DNA of 64,000 nucleotides from Cupriavidus taiwanensis (GTDB lineage: Bacteria > Pseudomonadota > Gammaproteobacteria > Burkholderiales > Burkholderiaceae), in the NCBI RefSeq assembly GCF_900250115.1, contig NZ_LT984803.1:2693583-2757582 (forward strand), written 5' to 3'. This document shows, piece after piece, positions 8,383 through 17,938 of this stretch. The notes beneath the pieces were generated by a model. The model was given only the letters and a program-made list of their open reading frames with translations, was not told where the DNA came from and ran no database searches. Made by a program: the position numbers and the translations under genes. Numbering within the stretch: position 1 is the stretch's first letter; each line of letters begins with the position of its first letter.

Positions 8383-11300
8383 GTGAAGAAGCTCCTGATC
8401 GCCAATCGCGGCGAGATCGCGTTGCGCGTGCAGCGCGCCGCCCGCGATCTCGGCATCGCCACCGTGGCCGTCTACGCCAGCGACGACGCCGGCAGCCGGC
8501 ACCGCCTGCTCGCCGACGAAGCCGTCGCGCTGCAGGGCGAAGGGGCGGCGGCCTATCTCGACATCGACGCCATCCTCGCCGCGGCGCGGGCCTCGGGCTG
8601 CGATGCCATCCACCCCGGTTACGGATTCCTCAGCGAGCGCGCCGACTTCGCCAGCGCCTGCGCGGCGGCGCAGGTCGTCTTCGTCGGCCCCGAGCCCGCG
8701 CAGCTGGCCCTGTTCGGCGACAAGGGCCGCGCGCTGGCGCTGGCAGCCCGCTGCGGCGTGCCGGTGATGCCGGCCACGCCGGGCGGCGCAACGCTCGATG
8801 CGGTGACGGCGTTCTTCGACGAGCAGGACGGCGCCGGCGTGGTGCTCAAGGCGGTGGGCGGCGGCGGCGGGCGCGGCATGCGCGTGGTGCGCGAGCGCGA
8901 CGCCCTGCCCGAAGCCTATGCGCGCTGCCGCTCCGAAGCGCGCTCGGCATTCGGCATCGACGCCCTCTACGCCGAGCGACTGGTGGCGCGCGCCCGGCAT
9001 ATCGAAGTGCAGATCGCCGGCGACGGCGACGGCGTGATCGCGCTGGGCGAGCGCGACTGCACGTTGCAGCGCCGCTTCCAGAAGGTGGTGGAAATCGCGC
9101 CCAGCCCGGCACTCGATGCCGCGCTGCGCCAGCGCATCGTCGACGCCGCCTGCACGCTGGCGCGCGAGGCGCGCTACCGCAGCCTGGGCACGTTCGAGTT
9201 CCTGGTCGAAGAGCCCGAGCATGGCGCCGGCCGCGATGGCGCGGCCCTGCCCTTCGTCTTTATCGAGGCCAACCCGCGCCTGCAGGTCGAGCACACTGTC
9301 ACCGAGCAGGTCACCGGGATCGACCTGGTCGCCGTCCAGCTGGGACTGGCGCAAGGGCGGCGCCTTTCCGAGCTGGGGCTGGACCCGCGGCACCCGCCGC
9401 GCGTGCGCGGCTATGCGATCCAGGTGCGCGTCAACGCCGAAGCCACCGACGCGCAAGGGCTGGCGCGGCCGGCGCAGGGCCGGCTGGAGCGCTTCGATCC
9501 GCCCACCGGGCCGGACGTGCGCGTCGACACCCATGGCTATACGGGCTATGCCCCGTCCGCGCATTACGACACGCTGCTGGCCAAGCTGATCGTCACCTCG
9601 GCCAGCGACCACTTCGCCGACGCGGTGCGGCGCCTGCAGCGCGCACTGGCCGAGTTCAATATCGCCGGCATCGCCACCAACCTGGACCTGCTGCGCGCGC
9701 TGGCCGAGCGCGATGACTTTGCCAGCCAGCAGGTGCATACCCGCTATATGGAGACGGCGCTGCCCGCGCTGCTGGAACGGGCCGCGCAGATCGGCGCGCA
9801 GCACGCGGCAAGACACGCCCTGGCGGGCGCCGCGGTGGCGCCGGTAGCGGCCACGTCGAGCAGCGCCAGCTTCGAAGAGCAACTGGGCGAAGGCCTGTGC
9901 GCGGTGCGCGCGCCGATGAACGGGCGCGTGATCGAGCTGGCGCGCGAGAACGACGTAGTCACGGCCGGCCAGACCGTGGCTGTGCTCGATGCCATGAAGA
10001 TGGAACATGCCATCGTGGCTGAACAGGCGGGGCGCGTGATCGACCTGCGCAGCGCGTGCGGCGAACAGGTGGCCGAGGGCCAGGTCATGCTGGTGCTGGA
10101 GCCCGCCGACGCCGCTGCGCATGCCGCCGGCGACACCGAATGCACCGACCCCGCCGCGATCCGCCCGGACCTGCAGCGCGTGCTGGACCGCCATGCCTTC
10201 CTGTACGACGCGGCCCGCCCCGAGGCGGTGGCGCGGCGCCGTGCGCGCGGCCAGCGCACCGCGCGCGAGAACGTCGACGACCTGTGCGATGCCGGCAGCT
10301 TCCGCGAATACGGCGGGCTGGCGCTGGCGGCGCAGGCCAGCCGGCGCAGCGAGGCCGACCTGATCGCCAACACCCCCGCTGACGGCCTGATCACGGGCAC
10401 CGGCACCGTCAACGGCAGCCTGTTCGCGCCGGAACGCGCGCGTTGCGCGGTGCTGGCCTACGACGCCACCGTGCTGGCCGGCACCCAGGGCAAGCGCAAC
10501 CACACCAAGACTGACCGTATCCTCGAAGTGGCGCTGCGCAACCGGCTGCCCACGGTGATCTTTGCCGAAGGTGGAGGCGGCCGTCCGGGCGATGTCGACT
10601 TCCCCACCGTGGCCGGCCTGTACCAGCCGTCGTTCGGGGCCTTCGCCGAGCTCAGCGGCGAAGTGCCGGTGGTGGGCATCGCGTCGGGGCGCTGCTTCGC
10701 CGGCAATGCCGCGCTACTGGGCTGCTGCGACCTGATCGTCGCCACCCGCAACGCCAACATCGGCATGGCCGGCCCCGCCATGATCGAAGGCGGCGGCCTG
10801 GGCGTGTTCCGGCCCGAGGACATCGGCCCGGCCGCGGTGCAGTACCACAACGGCGTGGCCGACCTGCTGGTCGACGACGAAGCCGCGGCCGTGGCCGCCG
10901 CGAAGCATTACCTGTCGATGTTCCAGGGCCGCCTGCCAGCGTGGCAGGCACCCGACCCGCTGGCGTTGCGCCAGGTGGTGCCGGAGAACCGCCTGCGCGT
11001 GTACGACACCCGTGCCGCCATCGACGGGCTGGCCGACATCGGCAGCGTGCTGGAGCTGCGCGCCGGCTTCGGCACCGGCATCCACACCGCGCTGGCGCGC
11101 ATCGAAGGCCGGCCGGTTGGCATCCTCGCCAACAATCCGCGCCACCTCGGCGGCGCCATCGACGCCGACGCCGCCGACAAGGCCGCGCGCTTCATGCAGG
11201 TGTGCAACGCGCACGGGCTGCCGATCGTGTCGCTGATCGACACGCCGGGCTTCATGGTAGGCCCGGAGGTCGAGGCCCGCGCCCAGGTGCGCCACGTGTC

Positions 11301-11718
11301 GCGCATGTTTGTCATCGGCGCCAAGCTGCGCGTGCCGTTCCTGGCGGTGGTGCTGCGCAAGGGCTATGGCCTGGGCGCGATGGCGATGGCCGCGGGCGGC
11401 TTCCGCGCGCCCAGCTTCACGGTGTCGTGGCCGACCGGCGAGTTCGGCGGCATGGGGCTGGAGGGCGCGGTGCGACTCGGCTTCCGCAAGGAACTGGAAG
11501 CGCTGCCGGCGGGGCCGCAGCGCGATGCGCTGTACCAGCAGCTGGTGGCGCAGATGTACGAACGCGGCCATGCCATCAACGCCGCCGCAGCGCTGGAACT
11601 CGATGCGGTGATCGATCCCGCCGCGACGCGGCAGTGGCTGGTCAGCGGGCTCGACGCCGGCGCCGCCGACCCGCAGCGTTCCCAGCGGCCGATACGCGCC
11701 TTCGTCGACGCCTGGTAG
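8383..11718 (+). CDS. Single-chain biotin-dependent acyl-CoA carboxylase (1111 aa)
   Basis: One polypeptide carries all three activities needed to carboxylate an acyl-CoA. Biotin carboxylase spans about 1-450, with KLLIANRGEIALRV at the N-terminus, the glycine-rich ATP-grasp loop GGGGGRGMR near 160 and FIEANPRLQVEHTVTE near 294-309. A biotinyl carrier domain spans about 515-590, with biotinylated Lys539 in AMKMEH. Carboxyltransferase spans about 592-1111, both halves present (GGGGRPGD; NPRHLGGAID; DTPGFMVGPE). Single-chain enzymes of this layout are known as long-chain acyl-CoA carboxylases with broad substrate range; the substrate here is unknown. Start is the GTG at 8383, preceded by AAGGGGA; an upstream in-frame start at 8323 lacks such a site. 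A CoA ligase follows by 46 bp. Confidence 0.9.
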   Translation: MKKLLIANRGEIALRVQRAARDLGIATVAVYASDDAGSRHRLLADEAVALQGEGAAAYLDIDAILAAARASGCDAIHPGYGFLSERADFASACAAAQVVFVGPEPAQLALFGDKGRALALAARCGVPVMPATPGGATLDAVTAFFDEQDGAGVVLKAVGGGGGRGMRVVRERDALPEAYARCRSEARSAFGIDALYAERLVARARHIEVQIAGDGDGVIALGERDCTLQRRFQKVVEIAPSPALDAALRQRIVDAACTLAREARYRSLGTFEFLVEEPEHGAGRDGAALPFVFIEANPRLQVEHTVTEQVTGIDLVAVQLGLAQGRRLSELGLDPRHPPRVRGYAIQVRVNAEATDAQGLARPAQGRLERFDPPTGPDVRVDTHGYTGYAPSAHYDTLLAKLIVTSASDHFADAVRRLQRALAEFNIAGIATNLDLLRALAERDDFASQQVHTRYMETALPALLERAAQIGAQHAARHALAGAAVAPVAATSSSASFEEQLGEGLCAVRAPMNGRVIELARENDVVTAGQTVAVLDAMKMEHAIVAEQAGRVIDLRSACGEQVAEGQVMLVLEPADAAAHAAGDTECTDPAAIRPDLQRVLDRHAFLYDAARPEAVARRRARGQRTARENVDDLCDAGSFREYGGLALAAQASRRSEADLIANTPADGLITGTGTVNGSLFAPERARCAVLAYDATVLAGTQGKRNHTKTDRILEVALRNRLPTVIFAEGGGGRPGDVDFPTVAGLYQPSFGAFAELSGEVPVVGIASGRCFAGNAALLGCCDLIVATRNANIGMAGPAMIEGGGLGVFRPEDIGPAAVQYHNGVADLLVDDEAAAVAAAKHYLSMFQGRLPAWQAPDPLALRQVVPENRLRVYDTRAAIDGLADIGSVLELRAGFGTGIHTALARIEGRPVGILANNPRHLGGAIDADAADKAARFMQVCNAHGLPIVSLIDTPGFMVGPEVEARAQVRHVSRMFVIGAKLRVPFLAVVLRKGYGLGAMAMAAGGFRAPSFTVSWPTGEFGGMGLEGAVRLGFRKELEALPAGPQRDALYQQLVAQMYERGHAINAAAALELDAVIDPAATRQWLVSGLDAGAADPQRSQRPIRAFVDAW

Positions 11719-11764
11719 GCGCGGCGGCGGACCCCACCAGAGCGACAGCAAGAGGAGACAGCAG

Positions 11765-13498
11765 ATGAACGAACAGGCGTTCTTCGCGGACCTGGAAGCC
11801 CGGCATCGCAAGATCTGGCCCGCCGGCCTGCCCGACGCACCGGTCTACCCCTACGGCGAGGCCCCGCTGGGCGACTACCTGCGCGCATGGGCGCGCCAGC
11901 GCCCGGACCATGCCGCGCTGGTCTGGTACGGCACCACCGTCACCTATGCCGAGCTCGACGACCTGTCCGAGCGCTGCGCCGCGCTGCTCAAGGGCCGCGG
12001 CGTCGGCGCGGGTGACCGGGTGGCGGTGATGATGGGCAATTGCCCGCAGTTCCACGTGGTGTTCTACGCCATCCTGAAGCTGGGCGCGGTGTACGTGCCG
12101 GTCAACCCGCTCTTCAAGGAGCACGAGCTGGTGTATGAGCTGAACGATGCGGGTGCCACCACCATCATCGTGCAGGACCAGCTGGCGCCATTGCTGATGT
12201 CGGTGCGCGCGCAGACCGCGCTGCGGGCGATCTACACCACCAGCGCCGGCGCGCTGCTGCCGGCGCAGCCCGAGCTGCCGCTGCCGGCCGGACTGGATGC
12301 GCCCGCGCTGGCCATCGAGGGCGCCATCGATTTGCTGCAGGCGCTGCGCGACACCGCGCCGGTGGCGCTGCCGCCGGTCGACCTGGACGCGCTGGCCGCG
12401 CTCAACTACACCGGCGGCACCACCGGCCTGCCCAAGGGCTGCATGCACACGCAGCGCGACATGCTGTACACCGCGGCGGCCTCGTACGCGCTCACCGGCG
12501 GCGTCGACACGGCCAGCCTGGCCGAGGGCTCCGACGACGTGATGCTGAACTTCCTGCCGATGTTCTGGATCGCCGGCGAGAACCTGGGCCTGATCTACCC
12601 GATCTTCAGCGGCGCGACCGTGGTGCTGCTGGCGCGCTGGGACCCGGTCGCGGTGATGGCCGCGATCGAGCGCTACCGCGTCAACCGCACCTTCGTCGTG
12701 GTCGACAACGCGGTCGAGCTGATGAACCACCCCGAGTGCGGCCGCTACGACCTGCGCTCGCTGCAGCATACGCGCGCAGCCTCGTTCATCCGCAAGATCA
12801 CGCCCGACATCCGCCAGCGCTGGCACGCGCTGACCGGCAGCATCATTGCCGAAGGCGCGTGGGGCATGACCGAGACCCATACCAGCGACACCTTCACCAC
12901 CGGCATGCAGGCCGACGACCTGGACCTGCGCGGCCGGCCGGTCTTCGTCGGGCTGCCGGTGCCGGGCACGCGCATCAAGATCTGCGACTTCGACACCGGC
13001 GCGGTGCTGCCGATCGGCGCGGAAGGCGAGATCGTGGTCAGCACGCCGTCGCTGTTCAAGGGCTACTGGGGCCGTCCCGACGTCGACGCCGAGGTGTTCC
13101 GCGACGGCTGGTTCCGCACCGGCGATATCGGCGCGTATGACGAGGCCGGCTACCTCCATTTCCTGGGGCGGCGCAAGGAAATGCTGAAGGTGCGCGGCAT
13201 GAGCGTGTTCCCGTCCGAACTGGAAGTGCTGCTGTCGCGCCACCCGGCGGTGCTGGGCTCGGCCGTGGTCGGCCGCGCGGACGCGGACAAAGGCCAGGTG
13301 CCGGTGGCCTTCATCCGCCTGCGCCCCGAGCACGCCGACGGCACCAGCGCTGACGCCTTGCACGCCTGGTGCCGCGAGCAGATGGCGGTCTACAAGGTGC
13401 CCGAGATCCGCATCCTGCCCGAGTTTCCGCTGACCGCGACCGGCAAGGTGCGCAAGGTGGAGTTGCAGGCGCTGCTCGACACCGAGGCGGGCGGCTGA
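11765..13498 (+). CDS. AMP-dependent acid--CoA ligase (577 aa)
   Basis: Member of the ANL superfamily; activates a carboxylic acid through an acyl-AMP to its CoA thioester. Motifs in order are the P-loop YTGGTTGLPKG, GMTET of the adenylate-binding loop, GWFRTGDIG, the hinge GRRKEMLKVRGMSVFPSELE, and the catalytic lysine region TATGKVRK near the C-terminus. No signal peptide. AAGAGGAGA precedes the ATG at 11765. It lies 46 bp after the acyl-CoA carboxylase gene and is co-directional, so it probably supplies that enzyme with its acyl-CoA. The acid cannot be read from sequence; a medium-chain, branched or aromatic acid are all possible. Confidence 0.9.
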   Translation: MNEQAFFADLEARHRKIWPAGLPDAPVYPYGEAPLGDYLRAWARQRPDHAALVWYGTTVTYAELDDLSERCAALLKGRGVGAGDRVAVMMGNCPQFHVVFYAILKLGAVYVPVNPLFKEHELVYELNDAGATTIIVQDQLAPLLMSVRAQTALRAIYTTSAGALLPAQPELPLPAGLDAPALAIEGAIDLLQALRDTAPVALPPVDLDALAALNYTGGTTGLPKGCMHTQRDMLYTAAASYALTGGVDTASLAEGSDDVMLNFLPMFWIAGENLGLIYPIFSGATVVLLARWDPVAVMAAIERYRVNRTFVVVDNAVELMNHPECGRYDLRSLQHTRAASFIRKITPDIRQRWHALTGSIIAEGAWGMTETHTSDTFTTGMQADDLDLRGRPVFVGLPVPGTRIKICDFDTGAVLPIGAEGEIVVSTPSLFKGYWGRPDVDAEVFRDGWFRTGDIGAYDEAGYLHFLGRRKEMLKVRGMSVFPSELEVLLSRHPAVLGSAVVGRADADKGQVPVAFIRLRPEHADGTSADALHAWCREQMAVYKVPEIRILPEFPLTATGKVRKVELQALLDTEAGG

Positions 13499-13550
13499 GC
13501 GCAAGCGCTGCCCACCTGTCCCGCGACAGCGGCGAGGATGCCACGCGTTT

Positions 13551-13594
13551 CGGCGCCACCACGGCGCCACCACGGCGCCACCACGGCGCCACCA
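13551..13594. repeat. Four perfect 11-bp tandem repeats (CGGCGCCACCA) before the iclR gene
   Basis: Units at 13551, 13562, 13573 and 13584 are identical; a degenerate fifth starts at 13595. Each contains the palindrome GGCGCC. The array lies between the ligase stop and the IclR start codon. An 11-bp unit is close to one helical turn, so four sites would face the same side of the DNA. It may equally be slippage-prone simple sequence. Confidence 0.9.
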
Positions 13595-13608
13595 CGGAGC
13601 CATCGGCC

Positions 13609-14397
13609 ATGCACGATCGATCCCCCGGCACCATCAAGGAAGACCGCCACTTCGTTACCGCGCTGGCGCGCGGGCTGGAGGTGCTGGCGTGCTTCCGCAC
13701 CAGCGACCGCGCGCTGGGCAACCAGGAAATCGCGCGGCGCTGCCAGCTGCCCAAGTCCACGGTATCGCGCCTGACCTCGACCCTGACCCGGCTGGGCTAC
13801 CTCGCGCGCGCCGAGGGCAGCCAGCAGTACAGCCTGGGCACCGCCTGCCTGCGCCTGGGCAGCGCCATGCTGTCGCGGCTGGATATCCGCAAGGTGGCGC
13901 GCCCGCTGATGCAGGAGCTGGCGGATTTCTCCGGCGGCACGGTGTCGCTGGGCACGCGCGACCGCTTTTCGATGATCTATGTCGAGCACTGCCGCAGCAG
14001 CGCCGCGATCGCGCTGACGCTCGATACCGGTTCGCGCATTCCGGTGGCGACCTCGGCGATCGGCCGCGCCTGGCTGGCGGTGGTGGCCGAGGCGGAGCGG
14101 CAAGCCTTCATCGAGCAGGTGCGCGATGTCGACGACGTGGCCTGGCCGCGGCTGCGCCGCGGCATCGAGCAGGCGCTGGCCGATCACCGCGAGCTCGGCG
14201 TGACCTGCTCGATGGGCGAGTGGCAGGCCGATGTCAACGGCATCGCGCGCGGCTTCGAGCCCGGCCAGGCCATGCCGCCCATGGCGCTCAACGTGGGCGG
14301 GCCGTCGTTCCGGCTGTCGCCGTCGTTCCTGCTCGAGGAAGTGCGGCCGCGCCTGCTGGAGGTGGTGCGCCAGCTCGAGAGCAGCTTCCCGCGCTGA
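13609..14397 (+). CDS. IclR-family transcriptional regulator (262 aa)
   Basis: N-terminal winged helix (about 17-75; ALARGLEVLACF, then NQEIARRCQLPKSTVSRLTSTL as the recognition helix-turn-helix) and a C-terminal IclR effector domain (about 85-262; RFSMIYVEHCRSS, RIPVATSAIGRAWLA, LGVTCSMGEWQADVNGIA). It probably controls the surrounding carboxylase, ligase and ABC-transporter genes in response to the imported acid or its CoA ester (inference from position in the middle of the cluster). Start is the ATG at 13609; an upstream in-frame extension would be Arg/Ala-rich and run through the tandem repeats, which looks non-coding. The gap to the binding-protein gene is 59 bp. Confidence 0.92.
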   Translation: MHDRSPGTIKEDRHFVTALARGLEVLACFRTSDRALGNQEIARRCQLPKSTVSRLTSTLTRLGYLARAEGSQQYSLGTACLRLGSAMLSRLDIRKVARPLMQELADFSGGTVSLGTRDRFSMIYVEHCRSSAAIALTLDTGSRIPVATSAIGRAWLAVVAEAERQAFIEQVRDVDDVAWPRLRRGIEQALADHRELGVTCSMGEWQADVNGIARGFEPGQAMPPMALNVGGPSFRLSPSFLLEEVRPRLLEVVRQLESSFPR

Positions 14398-14456
14398 GCG
14401 CGTCCGTTGTTCACACCCACAGCGCCGCCACGAGACGGCGCAACAGGAGGAGCACC

Positions 14457-16061
14457 ATGCAAGTGAAGACACTGTCCGACGCCACCCGCCATCGGCTGCT
14501 GGCGGGCCTGGTCGCCGCGGCCATCGTGCCGGTCGCCCACGCCGCCACGCCCGCGCCCGCCACCGGCAGCCTCACGGTCGCCTTCGGCGCGGAGTCGACC
14601 ACGCTCGACCCGGTCAAGATCTCGGCCGGCGTCGACCATTATTTCGTCGGCCAGATCTTCGAAATGCTGGTGCGCCGCAACGCCGCGCTCAAGGACGAGA
14701 ACTGGCTGGCGGAAAGCTGGAAGCTCGAGACCGGCAAGGACGGCAAGCCGGTGCTGGACGTGCAGCTGCGCAAAGGCGTGCGCTTCCACAACGGCGACCC
14801 GCTGACGTCGGAAGACCTCGAGTTCTCGTGGCAGCGCCAGCGCGATCCCAAGAGCAGCTTCTTCTCGCACTATGTCTCGTCGGTCGAGCGCTTCGAGATC
14901 GTCGATGCGCACCGCTTCAGGCTGCATTTCAAGCAGCCCGACGCGCAGTTCATCGTCGGCAACATGCAGCTGTGGGCGATGCCCAAGAAGTACATCCAGA
15001 AGGTCGGCGAGGAAGAGTTCGCCAGGAAACCGGTGGGCACCGGCCCATGGAAGTTCGTCTCGCGCACGGTCAAGGACGAGCTGAAGCTGGAAGCCTTCGA
15101 CGGCTACTGGAACAAGGACAAGCGCCCCGGCATCAAGGAGCTGACCATCAAGGTGATTCCGGAGGACCTGACCCGGGTGGCGGCGTTCAAGACCGGCAAG
15201 GTGGATTTCATCGACAACGTGCCGCCGTCGATGGTGGAGGAATTCAGGAAGATGCCGGGCGTGAAGACCGTCACGCTGGTCAGCGGCAACAACCTGTTCC
15301 TGAACTTCAACACGCAGATGCCGAAGTCGCCGTTCAATGACGTGCGCGTGCGCCAGGCCGCCGCGCATGCCATCGATGTCGACGCCATCATCAAGCGCGT
15401 GCTGTTCGGCCAGGGCGAGCGCTATGCGCAGGTGGGCAAGGGCTCTATCGGCTACGATCCCGCGCTCAAGCCCTATGCGTTCGACCAGAAGCGCGCGCGC
15501 GAACTGCTGAAGCAGGCGGGCTACCCCAATGGCTTCGACACGCCCTGCTACAACCTCACCACGCCGCGCGAGCCGGGGGTGAAGGAGGTGGGCGAAGCCA
15601 TGTACGCCTACCTGAGCGCCGTCGGCATCCGCTGCCAGGTGCGCAACCTGGAGTACGGCGCGTGGATCAGCCTGGGCAAGCGCGGCCGCTCGGGCCCGCC
15701 CGAGATGGACGGCGTGCTGAGCTGGATGTGGTCGCAGGGGCTGCCCGGCGATCCCGGCCTGGCGTGGTCGGGGCACCTGCACAGCTACCAGGCCGGTGGC
15801 GGCTGGGGCACCTACTCGTACACCACCGACCCCGAGGTCGACGCGCTGCTGGAAAAACAGCGCCAGACCATGGACCCCGCGGCGCGCACCGCGCTGCTGC
15901 AGCAGATCGCCCGCCTGAAGCAGGAGCGCGTGCTGGGCGGCCTGCCCACCTACCGCCCGCTGGTGACCTTTGCCTGGCGCGACAACAAGATCGACTACGT
16001 GCCCTGGCCGATCCGCGACTACTGGCGCTCGTTCCAGGAAGTCAGCTGGAAGCCGCGCTGA
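14457..16061 (+). CDS. Peptide-type ABC transporter substrate-binding protein (SBP_bac_5, 534 aa)
   Basis: Periplasmic binding protein of an ABC importer. A Sec signal peptide (about 1-29, ending PVAHA-AT) is followed by a full-length SBP_bac_5 domain (GAESTTLDPVKISAGVDHYF, RKGVRFHNGDPLTSEDLEFS, KPVGTGPWKF, PNGFDTPCYNLTTP). AGGAGG sits seven bases before the ATG at 14457. The family includes binders of peptides, nickel, opines, haem and glutathione, so the fold does not fix the ligand. Being joined to a CoA ligase and a carboxylase suggests an organic-acid or conjugate ligand rather than plain peptides (inference). First gene of a complete five-gene importer. Confidence 0.92.
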   Translation: MQVKTLSDATRHRLLAGLVAAAIVPVAHAATPAPATGSLTVAFGAESTTLDPVKISAGVDHYFVGQIFEMLVRRNAALKDENWLAESWKLETGKDGKPVLDVQLRKGVRFHNGDPLTSEDLEFSWQRQRDPKSSFFSHYVSSVERFEIVDAHRFRLHFKQPDAQFIVGNMQLWAMPKKYIQKVGEEEFARKPVGTGPWKFVSRTVKDELKLEAFDGYWNKDKRPGIKELTIKVIPEDLTRVAAFKTGKVDFIDNVPPSMVEEFRKMPGVKTVTLVSGNNLFLNFNTQMPKSPFNDVRVRQAAAHAIDVDAIIKRVLFGQGERYAQVGKGSIGYDPALKPYAFDQKRARELLKQAGYPNGFDTPCYNLTTPREPGVKEVGEAMYAYLSAVGIRCQVRNLEYGAWISLGKRGRSGPPEMDGVLSWMWSQGLPGDPGLAWSGHLHSYQAGGGWGTYSYTTDPEVDALLEKQRQTMDPAARTALLQQIARLKQERVLGGLPTYRPLVTFAWRDNKIDYVPWPIRDYWRSFQEVSWKPR

Positions 16062-16140
16062 GCCACCGCCGCGCCCGGCCGCATCCATCCCTGCGCGCCG
16101 GCGCGGCATCACCGCCGACGATATTCCGACGGAGCCCGCC

Positions 16141-17052
16141 ATGCCCATTGCCGAACGCCTGCTGCACGGCCTCATCAGCATCCTTGGCGCGAGCGTGATC
16201 ATCTTCCTGATCTCGCGCCTGTCCGGCGACCCGCTCGCCTTGCTGCTGCCGGCCGACGCGCCGCCCCAGGTCATCGAACAGACCCGCCAGCACCTCGGCC
16301 TGGACCAGCCGCTGGTGGCGCAGTACCTGGTATTCCTGCGCAACGCCGTCACCGGCGACTTCGGCAACTCGTACCGCTGGCAGGAGCCGGCGCTCGGCCT
16401 GATCCTGGAGCGGCTGCCGGCCACGGTCGAACTGGCGCTGGCCGCGCTCGCGTTCTCGATCGCGATGGCGGTGCCGTTCGGGGTGCTGTCGGCGGTTTAT
16501 CGCGGCTCGTGGTTCGACCGCTTTGCCAAGGTCTTCGCCATGGCGGGCCAGGCCATGCCCAACTTCTGGGTCGGCCTGCTGCTGATCCTGTTGTTCGCGG
16601 TGCAGCTGAACTGGCTGCCGGCCTTCGGGCGCGAATCGTGGCACAGCCTGGTGCTGCCCGCGATCGCGCTGGGCTGGTATCCGGTGGCGGCGCAGACCCG
16701 CGTGGTGCGCTCGGCCATGCTCGATGTGCTCGACAGCGACTACATCCGCATGGGCCGCGCCATGGGCCTGCCCGAGCGCGTGCTGGTCTGGAAGTACGCG
16801 CTGCGCAACGCGGCGATTCCGCTGGTGACGATCCTCGGCGTGTACTTCGCGGCGATGCTGGGCGGCGCCTTCGTGGTCGAGGTCATCTTCGCCTGGCCCG
16901 GCGTTGGCCGCACCGTGGTCGAAGCCGTGTTCGCGCGCGATTTTCCCGTGGTGCAGGCGGGCGTGATGCTCACCTCGGTGCTGTTCGTGCTGTCCAACCT
17001 GCTGGTCGACCTGAGCTACGGCCTGATCGATCCGAGGATCCGCCATGCCTGA
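16141..17052 (+). CDS. ABC transporter permease, DppB/OppB type (303 aa)
   Basis: Inner-membrane permease of the binding-protein-dependent family. It opens with a TM helix (LISILGASVIIFLISRL), followed by the typical periplasmic segment with a long amphipathic stretch and LGLDQPLVAQYLVFLRNAVTGDFGNSY. About six TM segments. The EAA loop that contacts the ATPases is visible near 205-225 (SDYIRMGRAMGLPERVLVWKYALRNA). ATG at 16141 lies 79 bp after the binding-protein stop; the end overlaps the next permease by eight bases, indicating translational coupling. Partner of the DppC-type permease. Confidence 0.92.
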   Translation: MPIAERLLHGLISILGASVIIFLISRLSGDPLALLLPADAPPQVIEQTRQHLGLDQPLVAQYLVFLRNAVTGDFGNSYRWQEPALGLILERLPATVELALAALAFSIAMAVPFGVLSAVYRGSWFDRFAKVFAMAGQAMPNFWVGLLLILLFAVQLNWLPAFGRESWHSLVLPAIALGWYPVAAQTRVVRSAMLDVLDSDYIRMGRAMGLPERVLVWKYALRNAAIPLVTILGVYFAAMLGGAFVVEVIFAWPGVGRTVVEAVFARDFPVVQAGVMLTSVLFVLSNLLVDLSYGLIDPRIRHA

Positions 17053-17938
17053 GATCGCCATCCCTCCCGCCGGCGCCACCGCGGCGCCGGTACGCAAGCG
17101 CCCGCGCCGCAACCTGCGCGGCCTGCCCTGGTTCGCGCTGGCGGTGCTGCCGCTGTTGCTGGCCTGCGCCATCGGCGGCGAGGCGCTGCTGCCGCACGAC
17201 CCCAACGGCCTCGACCTGGGGCTCGCATTCCAGCCGCCGGCGTGGCTGGCCGGCGGCAGCTGGGCCTATCCGCTCGGCACCGACAACATGGGCCGCGACC
17301 TGCTCACGCGCATCATGGCCGGCACCCGCATCTCGCTGGTGGTGGCGCTGTACGCGATCCTGATCTCGGGCGGCATCGGCACCGCCGCGGGCATGCTGGC
17401 CGGCTACTTCGGCGGGCGCCTGGACGCGCTCATCATGCGGCTGGTCGACATCCAGATGTCGATCCCGGCGCTGGCGCTGGCGCTGGTGCTGGCGGCGGTG
17501 CTGGGGCCGGGCTTCGACACCGTGGTGCTGGTGATCGTGGTCACCTACTGGACCTGGTACGCGCGCATCGTGCGCGGCGAAGTGATGTCGCTCAAGCAGC
17601 GCGACTACGTGGCGCTGGCGCGCGTGGCGGGTTGCGGCACGCTCACCATCTTCCGCCGCCACCTGCTGCCCAACCTGCTCAACACCCTGCTGGTGCTGGC
17701 CACGCTGCAGGTGGGCCAGGTGATCATCTTCGAGGCCTCGCTGAGCTTTCTCGGCCTGGGCATCCAGCAGCCCGACGTGTCGTGGGGACTGATGCTGGCC
17801 GATGCGCGCAACTACATCACCAACGCGTGGTGGGCGATCACCATGCCCGGACTGGCGATCATGGCCACGTGCCTGGCGTCCAACTTGCTGGGCGACTGGC
17901 TGCGCGACCACTTCGATCCGAAACGGAGGCAGCTATGA
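17045..17938 (+). CDS. ABC transporter permease, DppC/OppC type (297 aa)
   Basis: Second inner-membrane permease of the same importer. A basic N-terminal tail (KRPRRNLRGL) precedes the first TM helix. PLGTDNMGRDLLTRIMAGTRISL is the family hallmark before TM2, and the EAA loop is near 180-205 (LKQRDYVALARVAGCGTLTIFRRHLLPN). About six TM segments. The start ATG overlaps the preceding gene by eight bases and its stop overlaps the next start as ATGA, so both junctions are translationally coupled. Confidence 0.92.
   Translation: MPEIAIPPAGATAAPVRKRPRRNLRGLPWFALAVLPLLLACAIGGEALLPHDPNGLDLGLAFQPPAWLAGGSWAYPLGTDNMGRDLLTRIMAGTRISLVVALYAILISGGIGTAAGMLAGYFGGRLDALIMRLVDIQMSIPALALALVLAAVLGPGFDTVVLVIVVTYWTWYARIVRGEVMSLKQRDYVALARVAGCGTLTIFRRHLLPNLLNTLLVLATLQVGQVIIFEASLSFLGLGIQQPDVSWGLMLADARNYITNAWWAITMPGLAIMATCLASNLLGDWLRDHFDPKRRQL

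Noticed and set aside
13551..13594. Tandem repeats here and at 46395 as a CRISPR array
   Set aside because: Units are 11 and 16 bp with no spacers and no cas genes nearby.
13369..13608. In-frame extension of the IclR gene to an upstream start
   Set aside because: It overlaps the end of the ligase, runs through the tandem repeats and gives Arg/Ala-rich non-conserved sequence; the ATG at 13609 fits the family.
16042..17205. His/Gln-rich frame antisense to the permease genes
   Set aside because: Shadow of two typical ABC permeases on the other strand.
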